Source: Deltaproteobacteria bacterium UBA5329 (lineage in GTDB: Bacteria; Desulfobacterota; Syntrophorhabdia; Syntrophorhabdales; Syntrophorhabdaceae). From it: DNA of 10,897 nt. This document shows positions 1 to 7,774 of the stretch, piece by piece. Made by a program: the position numbers and the translations under genes. A model generated the notes under the pieces. That model worked only from the letters and a program-made list of their open reading frames with translations, searched no databases and had not been told where the DNA came from. Each line of letters starts with the position of its first letter. Positions within the stretch are counted from its first letter, which is position 1. Location: NCBI GenBank assembly GCA_002408185.1, contig DHQV01000046.1:18454-29350 (forward strand), read 5' to 3'.

Positions 1-1196
1 CCTATCTCAGGATAACGAAGAATGAGGATGACATACTGCAGAGAATTCTTCTTGCGCGCGCGATGGGAAAGAATGTAGAAGGCCATACCCTGGGAGCATC
101 GTATGACCGTCTCAACGCGCTCGCTGCCGCGGGGATAACATCATGCCACGAGTCTATCCGGCCGGATGACATAAAAAACCGCATCCGTCTTGGACTGTAT
201 ACACTGGTACGGATGAGCTCTATCAGGAATGATCTCGAAGCGCTCACTCCCACCATCAGCTCCTTGCCGAAGGATACGATCATTCTTGTTTCGGATGGGA
301 TATTTGCCGGTGATCTGACGGAAAAGGGTTATATGGACCATATCGTAAGGGAGGCTATCGGTTTTGGCATTAAACCGGAGGATGCCGTCAGGATGGCCAC
401 ATTGAACCCGGCCCGTTATTTCAGGGTCGATTATGATGTGGGAAGCATTACGCCGGGCAGAATTGCGGACATACTGCTCTGCCATGATCTTCAAGGCCCC
501 TCACCAGTCATGATCTATGAGCGGGGCACACTGGCTGCACGCGACGGGGTTCTCGCAAGGGAAAGGTCACCGCAGCCTGTGATAGATACAGGATCCTATC
601 CCTATAATTTTTCGTCCGTCTCGTCGTCGGATTTCAGGATCGTAAGGAAGGAGGCCGGAGAAGTCCCGGTGATCGATATTATCGACCGGACCGTTACGAA
701 AAGAACGGACCTCGGCCTGCCCCGCGAGGGAGACCTCATCCTGGCTGACCGCAGTCGTGATATCCGAAAAGTATTGTACAGCCGCAGAGAACAGAGAAAG
801 TGGGGGCAGGGCTTCTTGCACGGTTTTGGCGCGCGCGCTGCGATCGCATCAACCGTTGCCCATGAGACACACGGCATCATTGTCCATGGCTTTGACGATG
901 ATGATATGGCTATCGCCGCAAATACGGTGCTGGCAATGAATGGGGGTATTGCGATCGCGGAAGGAGGGAAGGTGCTCGACGTTCTGCCCCTGCCGGTCGG
1001 GGCAACCATGTCGAACCTGTCGGTCCTCGAGATAAGCTCGGCTTACAGAAAATTGAACACGATCCTGCATGCATCGGGAAGCTTGCTAGACGACCCCATC
1101 TGGACCACCTGCTTTTTGACCTTCACGTCTATTGTAGAACTCAGGATCACCGTGTCGGGTACGTATGATGTCAGAAAAGGTTCAATAGTATTTTGA
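1..1196 (+). CDS. ade: Adenine deaminase, C-terminal ~398 residues (5' end outside window)
   Basis: This gene encodes an enzyme that converts adenine to hypoxanthine and ammonia in purine salvage, a metal-dependent amidohydrolase of the cytoplasm. The reading frame is open from base 3 with no stop, so the start lies upstream; the first ATG at 63 is internal. Amidohydrolase motifs seen are GH (His codon 84-86), a CHES motif (His 147-149, Glu 150-152), an LVSDG motif with Asp at 294-296, and MATLNPA followed by ITPGRIADILL. The Adenine_deam_C domain follows, with GFLHGFGARAAIASTVAHETHG, DDDDMAIAANTVLAMNGGIA and LPLPVGATMSNLS, and it runs to the natural end. The family is usually about 570-600 residues, so roughly 180 N-terminal residues are missing, including the first HxH metal motif. 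The family's usual DDR and GHID motifs read SDG and GYMDH here, so the protein is divergent and its substrate is less certain. The stop overlaps the next gene by 4 nt. Confidence 0.87.
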   Translation, partial: YLRITKNEDDILQRILLARAMGKNVEGHTLGASYDRLNALAAAGITSCHESIRPDDIKNRIRLGLYTLVRMSSIRNDLEALTPTISSLPKDTIILVSDGIFAGDLTEKGYMDHIVREAIGFGIKPEDAVRMATLNPARYFRVDYDVGSITPGRIADILLCHDLQGPSPVMIYERGTLAARDGVLARERSPQPVIDTGSYPYNFSSVSSSDFRIVRKEAGEVPVIDIIDRTVTKRTDLGLPREGDLILADRSRDIRKVLYSRREQRKWGQGFLHGFGARAAIASTVAHETHGIIVHGFDDDDMAIAANTVLAMNGGIAIAEGGKVLDVLPLPVGATMSNLSVLEISSAYRKLNTILHASGSLLDDPIWTTCFLTFTSIVELRITVSGTYDVRKGSIVF

Positions 1197-3406
1197 GGAA
1201 GGATCCCCCCAGGACACGGAAGACATCGAAGACATCGAAATCATCCTCGAGAAAAATATTCAAGTACTTCCTTACACTCCTCATTGCGTCCGGGGTATTG
1301 TGCATAACGGCCTTTATTTTCTTCCTGATCAATGATATCCCTTCGGTGGTTGCCCTGAAAGATCTCAAAAATAAACCGGTTACAAGCGTTTATGATGCCC
1401 AGGACCAGTTGATATATCTTTTCGTGCCCGACAACCGGGTTTTTGTTCCGTACAAGAAGATCCCCAAGCATGTCCGTGCAGCCTTTCTTGCGGCTGAAGA
1501 TGCGGATTTTTTCAAGCACGGAGGCGTCGATCCTCTAGGGATACTGAGGGCGTTTGTCAAAAATGTCATGTACGGCAGGATGGCGCAGGGCGGGAGCACC
1601 ATAACCCAGCAGGTTATAAAGTCACTTGTGCTCGGTCCCGAAAAAAGTCTCAACAGGAAGATACGTGAGGCCATCCTTGCCTATAAGCTGGAAAATTACC
1701 TGAATAAGAACGAGATATTGAATCTGTATCTGAACAATATTTACATGGGCCATGGGGTTTACGGGATAGAGGCTGCGTCCCAGGTATATTTCGGGAAGCA
1801 TGTCTGGGATATAACGACGGCAGAGGCCGCTATCCTGGCAGGCATCGTTCAGGCACCGTCCCGTTATACGCCGAAAAAACATCCAGGCAACGCCCGGATC
1901 AGGCAGGAATACGTAATAGAACAGATGTTCCATAAGAAATTCATCAATGAAAAAGCAAAGCAGCAGATACTGAAGGAGAGAGTCGTCATACGGGAAGATG
2001 ACGGTGTTTTTCAGGACAGTTATTACAAGGACCATATCTTCCGGTACATTGAGGCAAAATATGGCAAGGGTGTTCTTTCCCGGAAAGCCTTTAAGATATA
2101 TGCCGCGGTTGACAGGCAGATGCAAAGGGCGGCGGAGGAAGCCATCGTGCGGGGCCTTAACCAGTATGAGCAGAGAAACGGCGAGTTTACCGTCCTCAAC
2201 CAGATACCCCACAGAAAATGGGACGATTTCAGAAGGGCCGAGGAGCGGGACTTCAAACTGTTCCCCGCCGTCAAAGGCAAAAACTGCAATCTCCTCATAT
2301 CCGAACGGGTGAAAGAGGGTTACGCCGTTTTCGTCGGCGAGAAAAAAGGCATTCTGAAAATGGATGATCATCCTTTTAAACCGGGTGATGTCGTAAAGGG
2401 ATTATGCACAGGCGAGGACCCGAAGAAGAAATTGCTCCTGTTCCAGCCGACGCGTTCGCTCAAAGTTGAAGGGTCGCTTGTCAGTATGGACGTCAATACC
2501 GGGTATGTGTATGCTCTTGTGGGTGGAAGGGATTTTGAAAAAAGCCCGTACAACAGGGCTACGACGGCAAAAGTGCAGGCAGGCAGCGCCTTTAAGCCGT
2601 TCATTTATGTTACCGCCCTCAAGAAAGGCTATACCGTGGATTCGATTCTGCATGATGAGGCAAAGTCCTATGGCGGGTGGACTCCCAGGAATTATGACGG
2701 CCGGTACTCCGGCGAGATAACGATGCGGGATGCGATAGCCTATTCAAAAAATGCAGCAACGGTAAGGCTCCTTGAGGAAATAGGAGTGTCTTCCGTCAAG
2801 GAAACCATCAAGGACTTGGGGATCAATTCCGATATTCCCAACAATCTCTCCATTGCCCTCGGGTCATCGAACATTACATTGCTGGAACTCGTCAAAGGAT
2901 TTGCCGTATTTGCAAACGGAGGCAGCAGGGTAAAACCCGTTTTCATTCGTAGGGTTATCGAAATGAACGGATATGTTGTTGAAGAGGCTGTAATTCAAAA
3001 GGAAAGGGCATTGCCGGAACACGTTGCCGCATCCATGAACCTCCTGCTTAAAGGGCCCGTTCAATATGGAACAGCAAAGGGGGCGTCCAGGCTGGGCTAT
3101 CCCATTGCAGGAAAGACAGGCACCACGAGCAATTATTACGACGCGTTGTTTGTCGGTTATTCACCTCATATCGCGACAGGGGTCTGGGTAGGCTTTGATG
3201 CGCGGACGTCGCTGGGCAAAGGTGAAAGCGGGGGCAGGGTCTGTCTGCCCATATGGATGAATTACATGGGTTCGGCGTTACGGCGTTTTCCACCCGATGA
3301 TTTTCCGCTGACGTATTCGGCCCCGACAGCCCCGGAGGAATCACCGGCTGCGGAGCCACAGCGCCCCGTGATGGGCGAAACCGATGCACGGAACAATCCT
3401 TATTAG
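1193..3406 (+). CDS. mrcA: Penicillin-binding protein 1A family, bifunctional transglycosylase/transpeptidase
   Basis: This is a class A PBP that polymerises lipid II into glycan strands and cross-links the stem peptides in the periplasm. It has 737 residues. A short Lys/Ser-rich cytoplasmic tail precedes one membrane anchor at about residues 24-46. The GT51 domain follows, with AAEDADFFKHGG (catalytic Glu102), QGGSTITQQ and RKIREA (Glu159). An OB-like insert lies at about 300-420. The transpeptidase domain carries all three motifs: S465-AFK, S518-K-N and K641-T-G. The C-terminus is a Pro/Glu-rich tail. The start is a TTG at 1193, forming a TTGA overlap with the deaminase stop; an in-frame TGA at 1166 rules out an upstream ATG or GTG start, and no ATG lies close downstream. 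An AAAAGG about 12 nt upstream is a weak ribosome site, so translational coupling to the upstream gene is likely. All catalytic residues are present, so the protein should be active. Assignment to PBP1A rather than another class A PBP rests on overall resemblance. Confidence 0.95.
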   Translation: MRKDPPRTRKTSKTSKSSSRKIFKYFLTLLIASGVLCITAFIFFLINDIPSVVALKDLKNKPVTSVYDAQDQLIYLFVPDNRVFVPYKKIPKHVRAAFLAAEDADFFKHGGVDPLGILRAFVKNVMYGRMAQGGSTITQQVIKSLVLGPEKSLNRKIREAILAYKLENYLNKNEILNLYLNNIYMGHGVYGIEAASQVYFGKHVWDITTAEAAILAGIVQAPSRYTPKKHPGNARIRQEYVIEQMFHKKFINEKAKQQILKERVVIREDDGVFQDSYYKDHIFRYIEAKYGKGVLSRKAFKIYAAVDRQMQRAAEEAIVRGLNQYEQRNGEFTVLNQIPHRKWDDFRRAEERDFKLFPAVKGKNCNLLISERVKEGYAVFVGEKKGILKMDDHPFKPGDVVKGLCTGEDPKKKLLLFQPTRSLKVEGSLVSMDVNTGYVYALVGGRDFEKSPYNRATTAKVQAGSAFKPFIYVTALKKGYTVDSILHDEAKSYGGWTPRNYDGRYSGEITMRDAIAYSKNAATVRLLEEIGVSSVKETIKDLGINSDIPNNLSIALGSSNITLLELVKGFAVFANGGSRVKPVFIRRVIEMNGYVVEEAVIQKERALPEHVAASMNLLLKGPVQYGTAKGASRLGYPIAGKTGTTSNYYDALFVGYSPHIATGVWVGFDARTSLGKGESGGRVCLPIWMNYMGSALRRFPPDDFPLTYSAPTAPEESPAAEPQRPVMGETDARNNPY

Positions 3407-3452
3407 CGGTAAGGACCTGGCATCACGTAGATCACACTGTAAAGGAGCGGCC

Positions 3453-3962
3453 ATGAAAAGGGAAAGGGTAATTATTCTATTCGCGGTATGTTTTGCACTG
3501 TTTGCACTGTCTTCGTGGGCATCCGCAGAGGTCAAGGCCCCCGTGCAACCGAAGGCCCCGGACCAGGACCCGACATGGAAGGTCTATCTCGAGTCCGACA
3601 CCAAGAGGTATTATTTCAGCCCTGCCAGCGTGCAGGTCCTTGACAGCCGGAAGGTGAGGGTGTGGGAGAAGATAGCTGCCAGGACCCCGGACGGCGAGAC
3701 CGATACCCTGAAAAGTCTCATCGAACTTGATTGTTCGTCGAGCAAGTACCGCGTTGTCGCCACAAAGGAATTCGACCCCGCAACCGGTGCTGACAAACCG
3801 GAGGCGGTGTTCGAAAATGAACCCTGGCAGTACTTCAATCTCGAATCGATCCTTGGCGTGCTTTATGACAACGTATGCTACAAGGGTGGCATGAAGATAC
3901 AGGACACGGCCAAACCCGCAAAACCGGCCAAGGAAGATAAGAAGAAGGAAGAAGGCAAGTAA
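3453..3962 (+). CDS. Secreted surface-adhesin E (Adhesin_E)-like protein
   Basis: This is a small exported protein of 169 residues. A Sec signal peptide is clear: MKRER, a hydrophobic core, then SWASA with likely cleavage after Ala25. The mature domain (about 40-148) has the pattern WKVYLESDTKRYYFSPASV, VRVWEKIA, then LIELDCSSSKYRV, which resembles the Adhesin_E family named from Haemophilus protein E. In these bacteria most members have no proven function, and adhesion should not be assumed. Cys94 and Cys142 could form a disulfide. The last 20 residues are a Lys/Pro/Glu tail (KPAKPAKEDKKKEEGK). The ATG at 3453 is chosen because AAAGGAG lies at 3441-3447 with a good spacer and because it begins the signal peptide; an in-frame ATG at 3384 would put extra residues before it and overlap the PBP gene. 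It lies 46 nt after the PBP stop and may share its transcript. Confidence 0.8.
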   Translation: MKRERVIILFAVCFALFALSSWASAEVKAPVQPKAPDQDPTWKVYLESDTKRYYFSPASVQVLDSRKVRVWEKIAARTPDGETDTLKSLIELDCSSSKYRVVATKEFDPATGADKPEAVFENEPWQYFNLESILGVLYDNVCYKGGMKIQDTAKPAKPAKEDKKKEEGK

Positions 3963-3983
3963 TGATGTTTCAGGTTCCAGGCT

Positions 3984-4029
3984 AAAAGCTCCATTGAAAT
4001 CATCGACCCGGAACCCGGGACCTGGAGCC
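3984..4029 (-). terminator. Weak terminator candidate in the convergent junction after mnmE
   Basis: Read on the minus strand, GGCTCCA (4023-4029) can pair with TGGAGCT (3987-3993), with one G-T wobble and a 29-nt GC-rich loop, and TTTT follows (3984-3987). The loop is long, so this is only a candidate end for the minus-strand operon. A second alternative pairing, CAGGTTCC (3971-3978) with GGGACCTG (4017-4024), could act for the plus strand but has no T-run. The 71-nt junction otherwise holds only degenerate GGAACC-type sequence. Confidence 0.3.
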
Positions 4030-4033
4030 GCCC

Positions 4034-5416
4034 CTATTTCCCTATACAGAACTGGCTGAATATCATCTCCAAGATGTCTTCGGAACAGGTTTCACCGGTG
4101 ATCTCTCCGAGATGGTGCAGCGCTTCGTGAAGCTCAAAGGCCAATAGTTCTGCATGGTATCCATCATTTTCCAGGTCTTTCACAACGGTGTCGATGTTGC
4201 GAGAGACCTTTTCGAGTATGTCTCGATGGCGGATCGTCGTAATAAGAAGCGAGTTTCTGCGTCTGGTTTTCAAAAGATTCGAAAATATTAGGGTTTTAGC
4301 TTCATCAAGGCCAAAACCTGTTTTGGCAGATGCTTCGACATATGATTTAATATCTAATGATATTAATATATTAACGTCAATCTTTCTTGTCAAATCTGAT
4401 TTATTTATAATAACTATCTTTTTATATTGTTTAATTACCTCATAAACCTGTTGATCTTCAAAAGAATAGGGCTGTGAGCCATCGAGGACCCATACGATAA
4501 GGTCCGCCTCGGCCGCTCTCTCCTTGACCCTGCGGATCCCTTCCTCTTCCACGACATTTTCGGGGGTGCGAATGCCCGCGGTATCTATGAGATGCACCTT
4601 CATGCCTTTGATGTAAAGCGTCTCTTCGATTAGGTCGCGGGTTGTTCCGGGCAGATCGGTTACGATCGCCCGTTCTTTCAATACAAGGGCATTGAGCAGG
4701 CTCGATTTTCCGACATTTGTCCTGCCGGCTATCAACACCTCAAACCCGCTTTTCAGCCTTTTGCCTTCATAATATGAAGAAACAAGGTCGTCTATATCCT
4801 TTTTTGCCCTGCTGAGCGGAACCGTGTGTTCTGAAAGATCGATGTCGATGTCTTCGTCAGGGAAATCGATCGATGCTTCGATGGCGGCCAGGGCGTTCTT
4901 CAGGATATCGCGAAAAGCTCTGACCTTTTTCGAAAGGCGGCCTTTGAGGTAATCTACAGCATATTTCAGCTCTTCGTCGGTTTCACTTTTGATGACATCG
5001 AGGACCGATTCAGCTTGTATGAGGTCGATCCTGCCGTTCAGAAACACCCTTTTTGTAAATTCACCGGGGTCGGCAAGGCGGGCCCCCTGGCCTAATATGA
5101 CCCTCATGATCGAGGATTGCGCCCCAAATCCCCCATGCGCATGGATTTCGACAATGTCCTCGCGCGTGTATGTTCCCGGTGCTTTCATGAAGACGGCAAG
5201 AACTTCATCGATATCCGCTTCGCTGGCCGGATCGAATACGTAGCCCAGACGCAATGTACCGCTTTCGGGCTTCTCCGTTTTCTTCCTGGGCCGGAATATC
5301 TTTTCAAGTATATGACGCGAATCAGGGCCGCTGATGCGTATTATGCTGATCCCACCCTCACCGGGTGGTGTGGAAATAGCGCATATGGTATCAACGGTTT
5401 CCGCGGGTGTTTCCAC
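4034..5416 (-). CDS. mnmE: tRNA uridine-5-carboxymethylaminomethyl modification GTPase MnmE (TrmE)
   Basis: MnmE is a K-loop GTPase that, with MnmG, installs the carboxymethylaminomethyl group on wobble U34 of tRNAs using a folate one-carbon unit. The N-terminal folate-binding domain opens with DTICAISTPPGEGGISIIRISG and contains DPGEFTKRVFLNGRIDLIQAES. A helical domain and an inserted G domain follow, with G1 GRTNVGKS at 231-238, DLPGTTRD at 254-261, DTAG at 278-281, NKSD at 338-341 and an SAKTG G5 motif. The protein ends in CIGK with the functional Cys457. The 460-residue length matches the family (about 450-460). I chose the GTG at 5416 because GGAGG lies 5 nt upstream; GTG codons at 5428 and 5437 are alternatives with no comparable ribosome site. 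The start overlaps the jag 3' end by 26 nt. The partner mnmG is not in the window. About 100 nt spanning NKSD are only 17% GC. Confidence 0.97.
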   Translation of the reverse strand: METPAETVDTICAISTPPGEGGISIIRISGPDSRHILEKIFRPRKKTEKPESGTLRLGYVFDPASEADIDEVLAVFMKAPGTYTREDIVEIHAHGGFGAQSSIMRVILGQGARLADPGEFTKRVFLNGRIDLIQAESVLDVIKSETDEELKYAVDYLKGRLSKKVRAFRDILKNALAAIEASIDFPDEDIDIDLSEHTVPLSRAKKDIDDLVSSYYEGKRLKSGFEVLIAGRTNVGKSSLLNALVLKERAIVTDLPGTTRDLIEETLYIKGMKVHLIDTAGIRTPENVVEEEGIRRVKERAAEADLIVWVLDGSQPYSFEDQQVYEVIKQYKKIVIINKSDLTRKIDVNILISLDIKSYVEASAKTGFGLDEAKTLIFSNLLKTRRRNSLLITTIRHRDILEKVSRNIDTVVKDLENDGYHAELLAFELHEALHHLGEITGETCSEDILEMIFSQFCIGK

Positions 5417-6155
5417 GAAAGCCTCCACGCCGGGCACGGGGATTGCCGCGATCTGTGCCGTATGGTTTGCCGGTCGGGGTAATAATGACCTTCTTGACGT
5501 GCCCTTCGCCTTCGCTCTTTGTTGTAACGCCTTTATTGTGCTTGAAAAGCGTATGTATTATGCGGCGTTCGTAAGGGTTCAAAGGGTCGGTTTTCAACTT
5601 TCTTCCTGTCCTTTTTGCCTTGTCTGCCATTCGCTTGGCCATGATTGTTAAAGTTTTTTTTCTTCTTTCCCTGTAACCATTGATATCTATTAATAATTTT
5701 AAGTTATGTTTAAATCTCTTGGCAACCGCCAGCCTTAAAATGTGCTGTAATGCCTCTAATATCTCGCCGTCCTTACCGACAAGGATGTCTCCGTCATCAC
5801 ACTGGATAAGGAAAAGGATACGGTCCGTTTTCTCGCTTATATCGGTTACCATTACCTGAAAGTCGAGGCCGACATGCCTGCCGAATTCCTTGAGAAACGC
5901 CTCACCAAAGCTTTCAGGTGTTTCTTCCGGCGGAATACCGGTTGTATCGGGGGAGGGGATGACAGCAGTTTCATCCCTGGCTGACCGTAATGTAACGGTG
6001 ATGCGGATCTTTTTCGTTCCCAAAAGGCCGAGGATGCCTTTTGTATCGACCTCTTTAACGTCGATATCCAGTTCCCGCTCCTCAACTCCAAGCTGGACAC
6101 ACGCTTTTTTGACAGCCTCTTCGTATGTCTTTCCTTCGAATTCGAATGTTTCCAT
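5391..6155 (-). CDS. jag: Jag/KhpB (SpoIIIJ-associated) RNA-binding protein
   Basis: This is a cytoplasmic RNA-binding protein of the Jag/KhpB/EloR family, normally encoded beside yidC; homologues in Gram-positives affect cell elongation and division, while the role in Gram-negatives is poorly known. The 254 residues divide into three parts. A Jag_N domain (1-52) begins METFEFEGKTYEEAVKKA and has the GILGLLG signature. A KH domain has the GKDG loop at 127-130. An R3H domain (about 163-228) has Arg197-x3-His201. The end is an Arg/Gly-rich tail (about 229-254, with RARRGGFRGN) that may add RNA binding. The ATG at 6155 has GGAG 4 nt upstream, within the 15-nt gap after the yidC stop. The last 26 nt also encode the start of mnmE. 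Around residues 145-171 the DNA becomes strongly AT-rich, unlike the rest of the gene. Confidence 0.95.
   Translation of the reverse strand: METFEFEGKTYEEAVKKACVQLGVEERELDIDVKEVDTKGILGLLGTKKIRITVTLRSARDETAVIPSPDTTGIPPEETPESFGEAFLKEFGRHVGLDFQVMVTDISEKTDRILFLIQCDDGDILVGKDGEILEALQHILRLAVAKRFKHNLKLLIDINGYRERRKKTLTIMAKRMADKAKRTGRKLKTDPLNPYERRIIHTLFKHNKGVTTKSEGEGHVKKVIITPTGKPYGTDRGNPRARRGGFRGNTRGNR
5422..5426 (-). promoter_or_regulatory. Ribosome binding site that sets the mnmE start
   Basis: On the minus strand GGAGG precedes the GTG at 5416 by 5 nt and lies inside the jag coding region. No comparable Shine-Dalgarno sequence precedes the GTG codons at 5428 or 5437, so the shorter MnmE reading is preferred. 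It gives an N-terminus about ten residues before the conserved DTICAISTPPGEGG motif. Confidence 0.65.
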
Positions 6156-6170
6156 ATATCTCCGTTATCC

Positions 6171-7763
6171 TTACTTTTTCATCTTCTTGTTGATGTAATA
6201 TTGCTGGGCTATGGAGGCCACGTTATATACGAGCCAGTAAAGTACGAGGCCCGACGGGAAACCCCAGAAAATGAATGTAAAGACAATGGGCATGAACATC
6301 ATCATTTTCTGTTGCATGGGGTCTGCGCTTGTCGGCGTCATTTTTTGCTGAATGACCTGAGTTGCCCCCATGATGATCGGAAGCAGCCTGATCGGCAGTG
6401 TATATCCCATCACCGTAAGCGAGAAAAGGTCTTCGGGTGCCGACAGGTCGTTTATCCACCAGAGGAACGGTGCGTGCCTCAGTTCGATTGCCCCCGACAA
6501 TGCCTTGTAAAGTGCAAAAAATACAGGAATTTGGGGCAACATGGGCAAGCACCCGCTCATAGGGTTTACGCCGCGTGATTTATAGATGGCCATCAATTCC
6601 TGGTTAAGGCGGGCCTTGTCGCCTTTGTACTTTTCCTGTAATTTCTTGATCTCAGGCTGAACGGCCTGCATCTTGGCCATATTTTTGAAGCTCATCACAC
6701 TCAAGGGGTGAAAGATTATCTTGATAAGGATTGTAAGCAGGATAATATCGATGCCGTAATTGTGGGTGAAACGATTAAAGAAGTCAAGGAGCCATACCAG
6801 GGGTTTGGCAATAACGTCAAACCACCCGAAGTCTATGATCTTTTCTGCTTTTATGTTAAGACTTGCAAGGATATCGCCTTTTTTAGGGCCGAAATAGAGC
6901 TTGCCCGACAACGTGTTGGTTCCCGATGCAAGGCGGATGTATGGTATGTTCGTATCGGTCTTGCCTATCGATAATGCGGGCTTTGCGGGACCCGCGGGAA
7001 TATAGATGAAGGTGAAAAAGCCTTCATCAAATCCTGCGTACTGATAATCGCTGCTGAAATTCAGGGTTTCCTTGATCTTGTCGATATGGTTCAGGCTTTT
7101 CCCGTTGAATACGAATGGACCTTTAAAAACATAGCTGGATTCGTTCTTGTCGGATATTACGGCGAAATCCGCATGAAGTCCTTGAGTTTTGGGCTCGGCT
7201 TCAAGGGCCAGACCGATGGTATAGGTGTCAGGATAAAAGGTATATGTCTTCTTGATCCTGGTCCCGTCCGGGAGGTTCCCCGTCATCGTGAGAGTGGCTG
7301 ATGTATCCGTAACATTGAGCTTCTCTCTGTCAGCCTTGAAATAGACCTTGTCCTGGACGCCGTTCTGGTACACGGTAGGGTTGTAGCTGTACGGCGCTAC
7401 ATTTTCGACGATCTCTTTTTCCTCCGGGCCCTTAACGGTTGCTTTATACTTCTTCAGCTTTACACTGGAAATGCCTCCGCCGAGGTCTGTCAGCGTGACA
7501 TCGAGGTACGGGGTAGATACGGCTATTGTCCTGGCTGCCTTCTTTCCCGTCGTTGCATCAGAAGGTGCAGTCGTACCCGGTGCGGCACCGGGTGCTTGCT
7601 GCCCGGCCTTTTCGGCCGGTTTCGAGGTATCGGGCGGAGGAGGCGCCGGCTGTGTCTGGGTCTGCGGTTTTTGCTGAGGTGTTTCCTTTGGCATGAAATA
7701 TGTCTGGAATACAAAGAGCATAGCCATTGTAATCACAAGCACTATGATGGTGCGTTTGTCCAT
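6171..7763 (-). CDS. yidC: Membrane protein insertase YidC (Gram-negative, five membrane segments)
   Basis: YidC inserts and folds inner-membrane proteins, alone or with SecYEG. The 530 residues match the Gram-negative form. Membrane segment 1 is at about 5-24. A Pro/Gln/Thr-rich linker (25-75) leads to a large periplasmic beta domain (about 76-310). The conserved insertase core starts near WFDVIAKPLVWLLDFFN, with membrane segments at about 336-356, 405-424, 453-470 and 488-515. Lys348 in LLTILIKIIFHPL occupies the hydrophilic-groove position that is Arg366 in E. coli, so the positive charge is kept. A charged cytoplasmic hairpin (365-395) and a short basic tail (NKKMKK) complete it. The ATG at 7763 is chosen because GGAGG lies 5 nt upstream (7769-7773); an in-frame start 18 codons earlier would run into yidD. 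It lies 11 nt after yidD and 15 nt before jag. Confidence 0.98.
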   Translation of the reverse strand: MDKRTIIVLVITMAMLFVFQTYFMPKETPQQKPQTQTQPAPPPPDTSKPAEKAGQQAPGAAPGTTAPSDATTGKKAARTIAVSTPYLDVTLTDLGGGISSVKLKKYKATVKGPEEKEIVENVAPYSYNPTVYQNGVQDKVYFKADREKLNVTDTSATLTMTGNLPDGTRIKKTYTFYPDTYTIGLALEAEPKTQGLHADFAVISDKNESSYVFKGPFVFNGKSLNHIDKIKETLNFSSDYQYAGFDEGFFTFIYIPAGPAKPALSIGKTDTNIPYIRLASGTNTLSGKLYFGPKKGDILASLNIKAEKIIDFGWFDVIAKPLVWLLDFFNRFTHNYGIDIILLTILIKIIFHPLSVMSFKNMAKMQAVQPEIKKLQEKYKGDKARLNQELMAIYKSRGVNPMSGCLPMLPQIPVFFALYKALSGAIELRHAPFLWWINDLSAPEDLFSLTVMGYTLPIRLLPIIMGATQVIQQKMTPTSADPMQQKMMMFMPIVFTFIFWGFPSGLVLYWLVYNVASIAQQYYINKKMKK

Positions 7764-7774
7764 CGTTACCTCCG

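Noticed and set aside
1218..1242. Tandem GACATCGAA-like repeat near the start of the PBP gene
   Set aside because: It has only two imperfect copies, in frame, and simply encodes the Lys/Thr/Ser tail of the protein.
3384..3452. Upstream ATG that would lengthen the Adhesin_E-like protein by 23 residues
   Set aside because: It overlaps the PBP gene, has no suitable ribosome site, and would bury the clear signal peptide that starts at 3453 after AAAGGAG.
4188..4445. Plus-strand open frame of 85 codons over the AT-rich part of mnmE
   Set aside because: It is antisense to conserved MnmE G-domain sequence, and the open frame is a by-product of the local composition.
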